DNA of 64,000 nucleotides from an uncultured Lactobacillus sp. (GTDB taxonomy: Bacteria; Bacillota; Bacilli; Lactobacillales; Lactobacillaceae): positions 1-64,000 of the forward strand of contig CAJLBJ010000001.1 in NCBI GenBank assembly GCA_905204935.1, read 5' to 3'. A program made the position numbers and the translations under genes. The notes beneath the pieces were generated by a model. The model saw nothing but the letters and a program-made list of their open reading frames with translations. It did not search any database and was not told the DNA's origin. Shown in pieces: positions 10,038 to 18,396 of this stretch (position 1 is the first letter of the stretch; each line of letters starts with the position of its first letter).

Positions 10038-10066
10038 TTGATTTTTTTAAAGTAACAGGTTATCAT
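10038..10066 (+). promoter_or_regulatory. Promoter of the CreR-like RNA
   Basis: On the plus strand, TTGATT (10038-10043) and TATCAT (10061-10066) are 17 bases apart. The expected start, about 7 bases downstream, is near 10073, exactly where the degenerate repeat begins. It is back to back with the cas5 promoter, and both use the same -10 hexamer. Confidence 0.75.
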
Positions 10067-10072
10067 ACAGAC

Positions 10073-10163
10073 TATAATCACGAAATTTTCGTGTGGATTG
10101 AAGTTATGTGAAGGATAATATTCCTTAAATTCAGTTGGTCGTGTCATATGGCACGACCTTTTT
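10073..10163 (+). ncRNA. creR: CreR-like crRNA-mimic RNA (degenerate repeat, 33-nt spacer, terminator)
   Basis: Bases 10073-10104 align end to end with the 32-nt array repeat. The last 12 bases, GTGGATTGAAGT, match the repeat at 11 of 12, which preserves the Cas5c handle. The upstream hairpin has a wholly different sequence (CACGAA/TTCGTG, 10079-10093) but the same place and shape, so structure has been kept rather than sequence. Bases 10105-10137 are 33 nt, a normal spacer length here, and begin with the sequence matching the cas5 promoter beside a TTC. The RNA ends in a terminator hairpin whose stem begins GTCG, like the array repeat. Family knowledge: CreR RNAs guide Cascade to repress cas promoters using short, non-cleavable matches. 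Alternative: a dead remnant of an old array; the intact promoter, terminator and PAM-flanked match argue against that. Confidence 0.82.
10137..10163 (+). terminator. Intrinsic terminator of the CreR-like RNA
   Basis: GGTCGTG (10137-10143) pairs with CACGACC (10152-10158), followed by TTTTT on the plus strand. The minus strand has no U tract past the hairpin, so it should not stop cas3 transcripts, whose stop codon lies inside the T tract (10162-10164). Confidence 0.88.
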
Positions 10164-12612
10164 ATAATACAAAAGTCGCTCCTTCTAAATTAATTCCTAA
10201 AGCATTATCGTAATAATCTTCAGGCAATATTTGAACGCTAGCATCTAGGTACTTTGATGTAAAATCTGATAGTTTATTCCCTCTTACATTAACCGTATAG
10301 GGTTGTAATTGTTGTAAAATATTTTGAATATCTTTTAGGTATTCTGAATCATAATTACGTTCATATTTGTCAATCGTCACTATTAACTCTTCAATTTTTT
10401 CTTTAGCATCACCATAATAAATAATTACACCTGTCGATTCATCTTGAATCAAATCCATTTTATCAGCAGCAGTTTTATATTTTTGATACATAAGCCACTT
10501 TCTAGGATTTCTTTTCGATAACAACTCATAAACACTTTCGTTATCTTTACCTAACGAATAGTCAAAATCTTTTTCGTTTGCATAGTATTTTTCAAAAAAT
10601 TTATCATTTAAATCAGTAATATTAATTTCTCCATGCTTATCAATAATAATTTGACTGGTTTTATCCTTTTTGCTTTTAATTTCCTTTAAAAAATCTAATT
10701 TTTCTTCTTGTGAATCAAGATTTAACAATAAAACATCACCGTTAGTTTTTTTACCTTCACGATTACATCTTCCAGCAGATTGAACTATTGAATCGATACC
10801 TGCATATGATCTGATTACCATATCAAAATCAACATCGACGCCTGCTTCGATGAGTTGTGTGCTTACACAAATGATCGGCTCATTTTCAGAAAGTTTTTTC
10901 CTAATTTCATCAATAATATCTAATCTATGCTTAGGACACATGTTTGTTGATAAATGATAAATTTTCTTTTGACTATCTAAATTTTGCAATTCTTCATACA
11001 TTTTTTTTACAGCATTTTTTGTATTTAATATTATTAAAATCGACTTATTCAAAACACCTTTAATCTGGGTAGCTGCTGTTGCTATATCTAAAATATTACT
11101 CTTCAAATTAAAATACTCTTCAAATTTGTAAATATTTGTACGTTTAAAGATATTGCTTTCTTCTTGACTTAAAGTCACCAACTCTGAACTTTCATTACCT
11201 TCTCCACCATAAACGACAGTATGCTTTAAGTATTTCGAATCAAATTTAGGTTGTGTAGCAGTGCATAATACAACTGTTGCATTCATAATATTTTTTAAGA
11301 AATTGACAGTTAAATTAAACAAAGTTGTAACTTGAACAGGTAGTGATTGTACTTCGTCTAAAATAATCACGGAATTAATTAAACTTGAAAATCGCCGCAA
11401 ATTAGCTGATTTTCCTTTAAACAGGGTTTGAAAAAATTGAACCATTGTACTCAAGACAACTGGACTATCCCAAGTATCTAATAAATATTCCTTCATAATA
11501 GAAGTTTTAGTATCTTCTTCTTGTTGGTCAATCTCATTATTGCCATCATATTCAGAAACCATATTTGAATGATGCTCTAAAACACCATTTTCGCCTAGAA
11601 TTCCTTTTATTTCTTTGGCATTTTGCTCTAAAACTGATAAATAAGGGGTAATATAAAAAAATCTTTGTTTTTCTTGATTAATTTGATGAATTCCATAACG
11701 CATACTCAATTTAGTTTTTCCTGCACCTGTTGGCAAATTCAATTTATAAATCCCAGTTGTATCATTTAAAGCTCGTTTGTTTAATCTATTAGCAATTGCC
11801 ATACGTATCTTATTTAACTCTGTTTGCTTCTCTAAATTTTTCTCATATTGTTGATAGAGTAGCTCAATTTTTTCTAAATATTGATGTTTTAAATCTAAAA
11901 CTTCATTTTGAGTATAAGGAGTAATTTCAAATTTATACGCATTAATTGTATCTAAAATATCAGCATTTTTTAGCAACGATAGATACAATCTTTGAACTAG
12001 AGAAAAATAATAAAACATTTCGTCTGTGCTTTGTTTTAATTTATTTACTTTTTTAAAAATATTTTCAAAATCATTGAACGCCGCAACTATTAATTCATCA
12101 ATATTCTTAAATTGATTATTTACAATTAAACTTTTATCTATCTCCTTTACAAATGAATCAATATCTTCATAATTATAATTTGGATTTTTTATGTATTCTT
12201 GCATTCTACGGTACAAATTACTTTCCATATAAGTAGTCTTATTTGACCCTGATAAAGGTATATCATAAATTCCATGATGTGCACTAATTGTATAGCAAAC
12301 TAATTCTGTAAAAATTTTAACAATCCCTTTATCATAAGAGTAAATTTCAAGAACTGTTGAAATTTTTTCAAATAAAAAATATGCGCCTGCCGAAGAATGA
12401 TCAACTTTATCATTAGGCTTCTTCATTAATTTATTTTGAAAAGCTTGGCTGGCTTTCCCTAAATCATGAAAAATACCAATTAAAAACAACACATTCTCTT
12501 GTCCAACAGTTTGTGCTTCCTTCGCTCCACTGCGTGCAACATTAAAAAGATGATCTAACAATAATTGGTTATCAGATCCATTATGATGTGCATAAATCTT
12601 TTCTTTTTCCAT
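10162..12612 (-). CDS. cas3: CRISPR-associated helicase-nuclease Cas3
   Basis: An 816-aa Cas3 that is recruited by target-bound Cascade, unwinds DNA and degrades it. The HD nuclease comes first: H21, H49-D50 in GIFHDLGK, H72 in DHSSAGAY and H112-H113 in SAHHGIYD. The SF2 helicase follows: Walker A PTGAGKT (294-300), DEVQ (419-422), a CTATQP motif III, QLIEAGVDVDFD and QSAGRCNREGK. The ATG at 12612 has GAGGTG upstream. It is separated from cas5 by 194 bases holding the putative CreR and so is probably transcribed from its own promoter. Readthrough from cas3 would be antisense to the CreR-like RNA and could also reach cas5. Confidence 0.97.
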   Translation of the reverse strand: MEKEKIYAHHNGSDNQLLLDHLFNVARSGAKEAQTVGQENVLFLIGIFHDLGKASQAFQNKLMKKPNDKVDHSSAGAYFLFEKISTVLEIYSYDKGIVKIFTELVCYTISAHHGIYDIPLSGSNKTTYMESNLYRRMQEYIKNPNYNYEDIDSFVKEIDKSLIVNNQFKNIDELIVAAFNDFENIFKKVNKLKQSTDEMFYYFSLVQRLYLSLLKNADILDTINAYKFEITPYTQNEVLDLKHQYLEKIELLYQQYEKNLEKQTELNKIRMAIANRLNKRALNDTTGIYKLNLPTGAGKTKLSMRYGIHQINQEKQRFFYITPYLSVLEQNAKEIKGILGENGVLEHHSNMVSEYDGNNEIDQQEEDTKTSIMKEYLLDTWDSPVVLSTMVQFFQTLFKGKSANLRRFSSLINSVIILDEVQSLPVQVTTLFNLTVNFLKNIMNATVVLCTATQPKFDSKYLKHTVVYGGEGNESSELVTLSQEESNIFKRTNIYKFEEYFNLKSNILDIATAATQIKGVLNKSILIILNTKNAVKKMYEELQNLDSQKKIYHLSTNMCPKHRLDIIDEIRKKLSENEPIICVSTQLIEAGVDVDFDMVIRSYAGIDSIVQSAGRCNREGKKTNGDVLLLNLDSQEEKLDFLKEIKSKKDKTSQIIIDKHGEINITDLNDKFFEKYYANEKDFDYSLGKDNESVYELLSKRNPRKWLMYQKYKTAADKMDLIQDESTGVIIYYGDAKEKIEELIVTIDKYERNYDSEYLKDIQNILQQLQPYTVNVRGNKLSDFTSKYLDASVQILPEDYYDNALGINLEGATFVL

Positions 12613-12660
12613 TTAGTTCACCTCAAAAATCTTATACTTTAATTATATCGTACTTAAATA
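12613..12660 (-). promoter_or_regulatory. Likely cas3 promoter region
   Basis: On the minus strand an AT-rich stretch offers TATAAT (12642-12647) and, closer to the gene, TTTAAG-16-TATAAG. Neither has a good -35. I found no TTC-flanked match here to the CreR-like spacer, so the proposed repression appears limited to cas5-cas2. Confidence 0.45.
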
Positions 12661-12680
12661 TAAAACGATTTACTTATATC

Positions 12681-12717
12681 AAAAAAACTCCTCAACATAT
12701 AAATAATAATTGAGAAG
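12681..12717 (-). terminator. Terminator of the GIY-YIG/DUF2075 gene
   Basis: On the minus strand CTTCTCAA pairs with TTGAGGAG (one wobble) across a 14-nt loop, followed by seven Ts. It separates this gene from cas3. Confidence 0.85.
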
Positions 12718-12743
12718 TTCTTTATTGATATATAACACTTCAT

Positions 12744-14462
12744 CTAATTATTTCGAACTTTTTTCATCAACTCTTTTTGTAATTGTTCATCCACAGCATA
12801 CAAATATAATCCTTTGACACCTCGAGTTAGCAAAACATTTAATTCATGCTTTAAGAGCTCTGGACCAAAAGATATCATTTGAGAACCTTCTTTAGTTATA
12901 ATTGAACGTCGTTGTGTTGCTTTTTTATTAGCACTCTTTGCTGGATCAAAGACAATTTTACCGTCACGATAAGTCACTGATGGTCCTAAAATAACACCTG
13001 CATAATTTAGATCAAAGCCTTGAATCGTATAGGTTGAACCAATTTCATTGATAGTTATCGCCTGTTCAGCCCAGGAATCTTCTTTGCTACTATTTGGATC
13101 TTTGAGTTGTAGATTCCAAGGTAATTTCCAATCACCAATTTGAACATATGACAAGTCACCTTTTGAATTTGTCTTGTATTCCCAATCAAAGGTCGCAACC
13201 ATCCGTGACAATCCTGCTTGTTCTTGGTTTTTCTCAACTATCGCTTGATGCATCTTAGCTGGATCATCAAAGACTCTCAAATCATATTTATCATCTTTAG
13301 GTAAAGTTTTAATTGTACCATCATCAATCAGCGTTCTAAGCCAATCAATTGTTTTTTCATTAGCATTCATACGCATTTGATTCATCAAGGTAAATTCTTG
13401 CACTGGATAATCATTACCTAATGTTTGTAAAATATCTTCTTGCCAGATTTGTTCACGTGTTAAAATTTGTTTATCATCAAATACCGCAATAACTACTTTG
13501 GCCCGATCTAACAAATCAATTAATTGATTTTTACCGCGATATGATTGTTTCCCTTGTGTTAATAAAAGATGAGCTTCATCCACTAAAATTACATCAACTT
13601 TTTGTTTTGGACTATGCTTATTGATAAAGGATGTTGGTTTAGCAACCACTTCATCTTTTTTCTTTTCTAAATCTAACTTACTAGCAATCGTTTTATAAAC
13701 CGTTAATTGTTCATTATGGTTAACCAAAAGATGCACATCTTTTGCTCTTTTCGCTAAATTATAAAATAAACTACTCATTAAAACTGTTTTGCCTGAACCT
13801 GCTTCGCCTCTAACTAAAATCAATTGTCCACTTTGTTTTTTAGCTATCGCTTTATCTACAAGTTCCAAAATTGCAGTTTGTGCCTTTTCTTGTTCCTTAG
13901 TCAAACTATGGAAAGGAGAGGCTTTAAAAATTGCCGAATTAACAATTTCTTGTTCTGAAATAAACAGATTTTGATTTTTTTCATGTAATTTTTTCCAAAT
14001 CTTAGTAAAAATCAATGACATTTCATTTGAAGTATAGTATTTTTTTTGAGCATTAGTGCGTTTATTATGGATTTTTTCAACATTTGGCACACAAGATAAA
14101 TACTGCATCATTTTATTTTCGATATCTAATGTCAAAGATTTATTAAAATGTTCATGTCCAATAACATACATCAGCGAAGTTTTAGAATTTCTAAAGTTAT
14201 CCCAATAATTTCCATTCTTGCTGTCTTTAATTAAATGTTCATTGGTACGTTGTGCTATATCGTTGGTTTCACCAACATAAACTTTATATTTACTTCTTTT
14301 TTTCAATCGATCATCTTGAATAATATAGACAGTTGGATAATCGGTAATGTATTCGACATTTTCTTCACCAATTTCTTGTCTTACTTTTTCCTCTAAATCA
14401 TACGTTGCTAAATCCGTATATGCTGTTTCATAAATCACCGGCGCACTAACTTGTTTTTCCAT
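12744..14462 (-). CDS. GIY-YIG nuclease fused to DUF2075 P-loop helicase-like protein
   Basis: 572 aa from the chosen start. The N-terminal GIY-YIG domain shows TVYII (44-48) and VYVGET (61-66) with an Arg shortly after. The C-terminal part is a DUF2075-type P-loop ATPase related to superfamily 1 helicases: Walker A GEAGSGKT (219-226), Walker B VILVDEAH (291-298), then TYTIQGFDLNYAGVILGP and VLLTRGVKGLYLY. A nuclease plus ATPase domain suggests DNA or RNA processing, possibly defence, but no specific function can be assigned. An ATG lies 24 bases further upstream, but GAGGTG sits just before the ATG at 14462, so I prefer that start. It is next to cas3 but has its own terminator, so it is not part of the cas operon. 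Confidence 0.85.
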   Translation of the reverse strand: MEKQVSAPVIYETAYTDLATYDLEEKVRQEIGEENVEYITDYPTVYIIQDDRLKKRSKYKVYVGETNDIAQRTNEHLIKDSKNGNYWDNFRNSKTSLMYVIGHEHFNKSLTLDIENKMMQYLSCVPNVEKIHNKRTNAQKKYYTSNEMSLIFTKIWKKLHEKNQNLFISEQEIVNSAIFKASPFHSLTKEQEKAQTAILELVDKAIAKKQSGQLILVRGEAGSGKTVLMSSLFYNLAKRAKDVHLLVNHNEQLTVYKTIASKLDLEKKKDEVVAKPTSFINKHSPKQKVDVILVDEAHLLLTQGKQSYRGKNQLIDLLDRAKVVIAVFDDKQILTREQIWQEDILQTLGNDYPVQEFTLMNQMRMNANEKTIDWLRTLIDDGTIKTLPKDDKYDLRVFDDPAKMHQAIVEKNQEQAGLSRMVATFDWEYKTNSKGDLSYVQIGDWKLPWNLQLKDPNSSKEDSWAEQAITINEIGSTYTIQGFDLNYAGVILGPSVTYRDGKIVFDPAKSANKKATQRRSIITKEGSQMISFGPELLKHELNVLLTRGVKGLYLYAVDEQLQKELMKKVRNN

Positions 14463-14482
14463 CTTTCTTTCCACCTCAAACA

Positions 14483-15076
14483 TCATACTTGTAATTCTCG
14501 TTTTTTAAAGACCCAGATGCTACTTAAAAATGATACTATAGCCGCTAAAAATAAGCTAAGGCTTTCGGTATAAGCTGGAGTATTTGCCACTAATTTATTA
14601 GCATCAAACAGCGTAAAAACCGTAAAATAGCGTAAATTAGCCAACTTATCGCCCATGTTAGCTAGCATTTGAAGCACATACATCAAGGCACAAATTCCTG
14701 CACTAACCGTTAAGCACTGTTTAGTATCGTTGGCACTGACTGAACATAAAAAGCAAAAGGCTGCTAAACTTCCTTGCTCTAGATACTTAGCCATCAAGCC
14801 GTTAGCTCGAATAATGCTATAAACCATCGGAAAGACTAATAAAATAAAGCTATACAAATAAGAAATCATAAAATGCATCAGACTATCCGGTGTTCCTTGC
14901 ATCCCAACGACTGCCATCACTTCAGGCATCACTTTTTCAAATCACTGCAAGGCTTGCGCTGTTTTTTGGTCGTACATCCCGATAATCAAGACGATATACA
15001 TTGTTAAGATTGCCATAAAAATCACTAACAACTTAAGTGAACTGCGCATTTCTTTTTTAAATAATGCTAGATTCAT
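14483..15076 (-). pseudogene. Broken ABC-2 type permease
   Basis: Reading from the ATG at 15076 gives MNLALFKKEMRSSLKLL and a first membrane helix, then an in-frame TGA at 14942-14944 where the frame otherwise continues as FEKVMPEV. Downstream, membrane helices (FMISYLYSFILLVFPMVYSII) and the C-terminus continue in the same frame. As I recall the family, members are about 280 aa; this frame totals 197, and the EQGSLAAFCFLCSVSANDTK region looks like a fusion of two separated segments, so an internal deletion is also likely. It partners the broken ATPase upstream, overlapping it by 20 bases. Confidence 0.8.
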
Positions 15077-15895
15077 TATTTAACACCTCTTTTTCATAGT
15101 AGTCTAAAAAGATTTCTTCTAAATTAGCCCGATGCTTCACTAAAACTTGACCGCCAAAATCATGGCTAAAAGCGGTCGCTAACTGCGGCGTGTCTAAGCT
15201 GACCATGTATGTTCGCACGTGTTTTTGGCTCAGTTTTTCGGATTTTTCAGACGTAATCAAGCGCCCTTTACGTAAAATGCCAACTTGATCGGCTGTTTTT
15301 TCAACTTCTTCAAAAATATGACTAGCCATTAAAATCGTGGTCCCTTTATTTTTTTGTTCTTGAATCAATTCAATAAAACGTTGTTGCATCAAAGGATCTA
15401 AACCGCTCGTTGGCTCATCTAACAACAAAATTTCTGGTTGATGCATGAAAGCGGCCACGATACCGACCTTTTGTTTCATTCCTTTACTCATTCTTTTAAG
15501 CTTAATCTTAGGATTTAATTCGAAGCGCTTTATTAATGAGTGCATCGTTTTTTATCTTGCAACCCCCGATAATTAGCCCAAAAATCGAGATACTGCTGAC
15601 CTGTCATATCATCAAAAAAGTTAATTTCTCCAGGAAGATAGCCTAGTTTTTCTTGAATCGCGCTCGCAGCTTGCCAACAATCTAAATTATTAATCCGACA
15701 AGTTCCTTGCTTGGGACGTAAAAAGCCCATCAAATGACGTAACAATGTCGATTTGCCCGCTTCATTTGGACCTAAGAGTACATAAATCTGCCCAGCTTCA
15801 ACTTTTAAAGAAACTTCAAATAAACCACGCTCGTTTCCATAATCACACGTCAAATTAGTAACTTCAATCACGGCCATTTTGCATCTTTCCTTCAC
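15057..15895 (-). pseudogene. Frameshifted ABC transporter ATPase
   Basis: Two overlapping frames make up one ATPase. The first runs from an ATG at 15877 (AGGAAAG upstream) through VLLGPNEAGKSTLLRHLMG to ANYRGLQDKK. The second continues MHSLIKRFELNPKIKLK with the signature MSKGMKQKVG, Walker B EILLLDEPTSGLDP and the H-loop ASHIFEE. The break is at 15533-15550, beside a run of six A on the coding strand. Walker A also has Glu where GPNGAGKS is normal. Together with the broken permease this is a decaying drug or peptide exporter. A sequencing error in the A run could explain the shift but not the Walker A change or the permease stop. Confidence 0.85.
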
Positions 15896-15951
15896 GTAAG
15901 TTTTAATTAAATTCTAATCAATGTAACTAGCAAAAGCAAACGTTTGTATAC

Positions 15952-15999
15952 AAAAAATCCCTAGGTCATAAAGTCCTAACTTTATTTCACCTAGAGATT
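15952..15999 (-). terminator. pepT terminator
   Basis: A long hairpin on the minus strand: the outer arms match 11 bases with one wobble around CTAGGT, with an inner stem ATAAAG/CTTTAT, followed by TTTTTT. It lies 7 bases past the pepT stop. Confidence 0.88.
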
Positions 16000-16005
16000 T
16001 ATAAT

Positions 16006-17250
16006 CTATTTCTTTTCAGTCGTTAAACGTACGATTTCTAATAAGACATCAATAGCTTGTTGCATAACTTGCACAGACACGTATTCAAAACGTCCGTGCA
16101 TGTTTTCACCACCAGCAAACAAATTAGGTGTTGGTAAGCCCATAAAGGAAATCTTAGAGCCATCAGTTCCCCCACGAACTGGATAAACTTCTGGCGTAAT
16201 ATCCAAGTTTTCCATCGCTTCTTTCGCTAAATCAACTACGGTCATATCTTTTTCGATAACTTCACGCATGTTATAGTATTGATCTTTCATTTCAATAACT
16301 ACACGTTCTTCACCTAATTGTTGATTCATCTTAGCCGCAATGTCTAACATCAATTGTTTGCGTTCTTCAAATTTATTTCGATCATGATCACGAATAATAT
16401 AGACCATTTCAGCTTCATCAACTGTTCCGTTAAAAGCAAAGAGATGGAAGAATCCTTCACGTCCTTCTGTTTTTTCTGGAACTTCAGCGGCTGGCAATTG
16501 ATTTTGATAATCGATACCAAGCTGTAAGGCGTTGACCATCAACCCTTTAGCTGTTGCCGTATGCACACTTTTACCAATTAATTTAATCTTGGCTTGAGCC
16601 GCATTAAAAGTTTCGTATTCTAATTCACCAAGTGGGCCACCATCAACGGTATAAGCAATGTCTGCGCCAAATTGGTCAACTTCAAATTTATCAGCACCCG
16701 TACCAATTTCTTCATCCGGTCCAATACCAACTTGAATTTCGCCGTGTTTAATTTCAGGATGCTGAATCAAGTATTCAACCATGGTAATGATTTCTGCGAC
16801 CCCTGCCTTGTCATCAGCACCAAGTAGCGTCGTGCCATCAGTCGTGATTAAAGTATGCCCGGCATATTTTTTCAAGCTAGCAAATTCATTAGGGTTTAAT
16901 TCATACCCACTTTGGCCTAATTTGATTGCAGAAACGCCATCATAATTTTCGATAACTTGTGGTTTAACATCTTTAGCATTAAAGTCAGCGGTATCCATAT
17001 GGGCGATAAAACCAACTTTTTTAACATTAGTATCATCGTCTAAATTACTTGGTAAAGTCGCATAAACATAACCACAAACCGGTGAAATCCGCACGTTACT
17101 CAAACCAATTTCCTTTAATTCAGCCGCAATTTCTTTGGCAAAATCAACTTGACTTTGTGTTGATGGAATGGTTGTTGAACTTTCATCAGATCTAGTTTCA
17201 GTCTGTACATACTTTAAAAAACGTGGTACTAAATTTTCGTATTTAGTCAT
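16006..17250 (-). CDS. pepT: Peptidase T (tripeptide aminopeptidase)
   Basis: A 414-aa M20-family dizinc peptidase that releases the N-terminal residue of tripeptides in the cytosol; useful for amino-acid supply in a proteolytic lactobacillus. Metal and catalytic residues: H84 and D86 in AHMDTAD, D146 in [10 protein letters not shown]180-E181 in [12 protein letters not shown]203 in TVDGG, and a C-terminal His in [10 protein letters not shown]. Length and motifs fit PepT. It is last after nif3, 24 bases downstream, and has its own terminator. A GAGGTG precedes the ATG. Confidence 0.95.
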   Translation of the reverse strand: MTKYENLVPRFLKYVQTETRSDESSTTIPSTQSQVDFAKEIAAELKEIGLSNVRISPVCGYVYATLPSNLDDDTNVKKVGFIAHMDTADFNAKDVKPQVIENYDGVSAIKLGQSGYELNPNEFASLKKYAGHTLITTDGTTLLGADDKAGVAEIITMVEYLIQHPEIKHGEIQVGIGPDEEIGTGADKFEVDQFGADIAYTVDGGPLGELEYETFNAAQAKIKLIGKSVHTATAKGLMVNALQLGIDYQNQLPAAEVPEKTEGREGFFHLFAFNGTVDEAEMVYIIRDHDRNKFEERKQLMLDIAAKMNQQLGEERVVIEMKDQYYNMREVIEKDMTVVDLAKEAMENLDITPEVYPVRGGTDGSKISFMGLPTPNLFAGGENMHGRFEYVSVQVMQQAIDVLLEIVRLTTEKK

Positions 17251-17274
17251 TTAAAACACCTCTACTTTTAATAA

Positions 17275-18396
17275 TTAGACAAATCTGAAAGGATCGGTAT
17301 TTAACGTTGAGGTATACAACTCAATGTCCCAAGCCTCTTGTTGCTTCCATTGACTGAATTTTTGCGTTAAACGTTCCTTGCAGACTTTTTCGAAATGATG
17401 ACCAGGGTCTATCACGCTTAAGCCACTAGCCAAGATATCATGTCCTACATGATATGATACATCACCAGTTACATAAATGTCAGCCCCTTTTAGCAAAGCA
17501 TTTGAATAAAATTTCGCTCCACTGCCACCTAAGACTGCCACCGTGTTAACTTTCTTGTCTAAATCAGCACTAATTAAACGCAAGCCCTGTAAACCCAATA
17601 CCTCTTTACAATACTTGGCGTATTCCAAAACAGTTAATGGATTTTCAAAAGCGACTTTTCCGACTCTACCCATGCCATATTTTTGGCCGAGTCCTTCGAT
17701 TTGATATAAATCAAAAACGACTTCTTCATAAGGATGATTAGCATACATTGCCGCTAAAACCTGATTTTTCAAAGATTTAGGACAAACGACCTCGACTTTT
17801 TCTTCTTCAACCGCGCTAACTTGACCAGCTTGTCCAATAAATGGTTGAGCTGCATCACTTGCACTAAAGCGCCCGGTTCCTGTTTGTGAAAATGAACAAG
17901 CACTGTATTGTCCTAAACGACCAGCACCTGCATCAGCTAATGCTTGCCGCAACTGTGCTGCCTGTTGCTTAGGCACATAAACCGCTAGTTTATACATCTC
18001 TTCTTCTCTTATTGGCAGTAGTGCTTGGCAATCAACTAGATTTAATTCTTCAGCTAGCCAATCGTTCATTCCACCATTAGCATTATCTAAATTAGTGTGA
18101 GCTGCATAAACTGTAATATCGTTTTTGATTAATTCGGCATACATTTTGTTTTGCGGTTCACTTAAATCAAATTTTTTGACTGGTACAAACATCGCCGGAT
18201 GATGTGCAAAAATAAAATCAATACCGTTTTCCAAGGCTTCTTGTACAGTTTCGGGACGCACATCTAGTGTAATCATCATCTTTTTAACTTCTCGATTCAA
18301 GTCTCCTAACTGCAAACCAATCGGATCACCTGGTTCAGCCATCCATTTAGGCGCAAATTCTTCGAAGCGGGCCACGATTTCTTTAACTTTCACCAT
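17275..18396 (-). CDS. NIF3-like dinuclear metal-binding protein (YqfO type)
   Basis: A 373-aa NIF3/GTP cyclohydrolase 1 type 2-like protein. It has the first metal-binding half (FIFAHHPAMF, AHTNLDNANGGMNDW), a central insert with the fold of CutA/PII-like domains (MYKLAVYVPKQ to YANHPYEEVVFDLYQ) and the C-terminal metal half (VLGGSGAKFY, YVTGDVSYH, DPGHHFEK). The biochemical role of the family is unsettled. The start overlaps the end of trmK by 14 bases, the common Firmicute pairing, so the two are co-transcribed. Confidence 0.92.
   Translation of the reverse strand: MVKVKEIVARFEEFAPKWMAEPGDPIGLQLGDLNREVKKMMITLDVRPETVQEALENGIDFIFAHHPAMFVPVKKFDLSEPQNKMYAELIKNDITVYAAHTNLDNANGGMNDWLAEELNLVDCQALLPIREEEMYKLAVYVPKQQAAQLRQALADAGAGRLGQYSACSFSQTGTGRFSASDAAQPFIGQAGQVSAVEEEKVEVVCPKSLKNQVLAAMYANHPYEEVVFDLYQIEGLGQKYGMGRVGKVAFENPLTVLEYAKYCKEVLGLQGLRLISADLDKKVNTVAVLGGSGAKFYSNALLKGADIYVTGDVSYHVGHDILASGLSVIDPGHHFEKVCKERLTQKFSQWKQQEAWDIELYTSTLNTDPFRFV

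Noticed and set aside
10073-10078. TATAAT at this position as the -10 of the CreR-like RNA
   Set aside because: It has no -35 at a proper distance and would start inside the hairpin. TTGATT-17-TATCAT fits better and starts at the repeat boundary.
9968-10161. A CreTA toxin-antitoxin pair
   Set aside because: I found no small toxin frame or second promoter as target; the match falls on the cas5 promoter itself, which fits CreR.
10073-10163. A tracrRNA or anti-repeat
   Set aside because: Type I-C uses Cas5c for processing and needs no tracrRNA; the element has repeat sense with handle, not anti-repeat.
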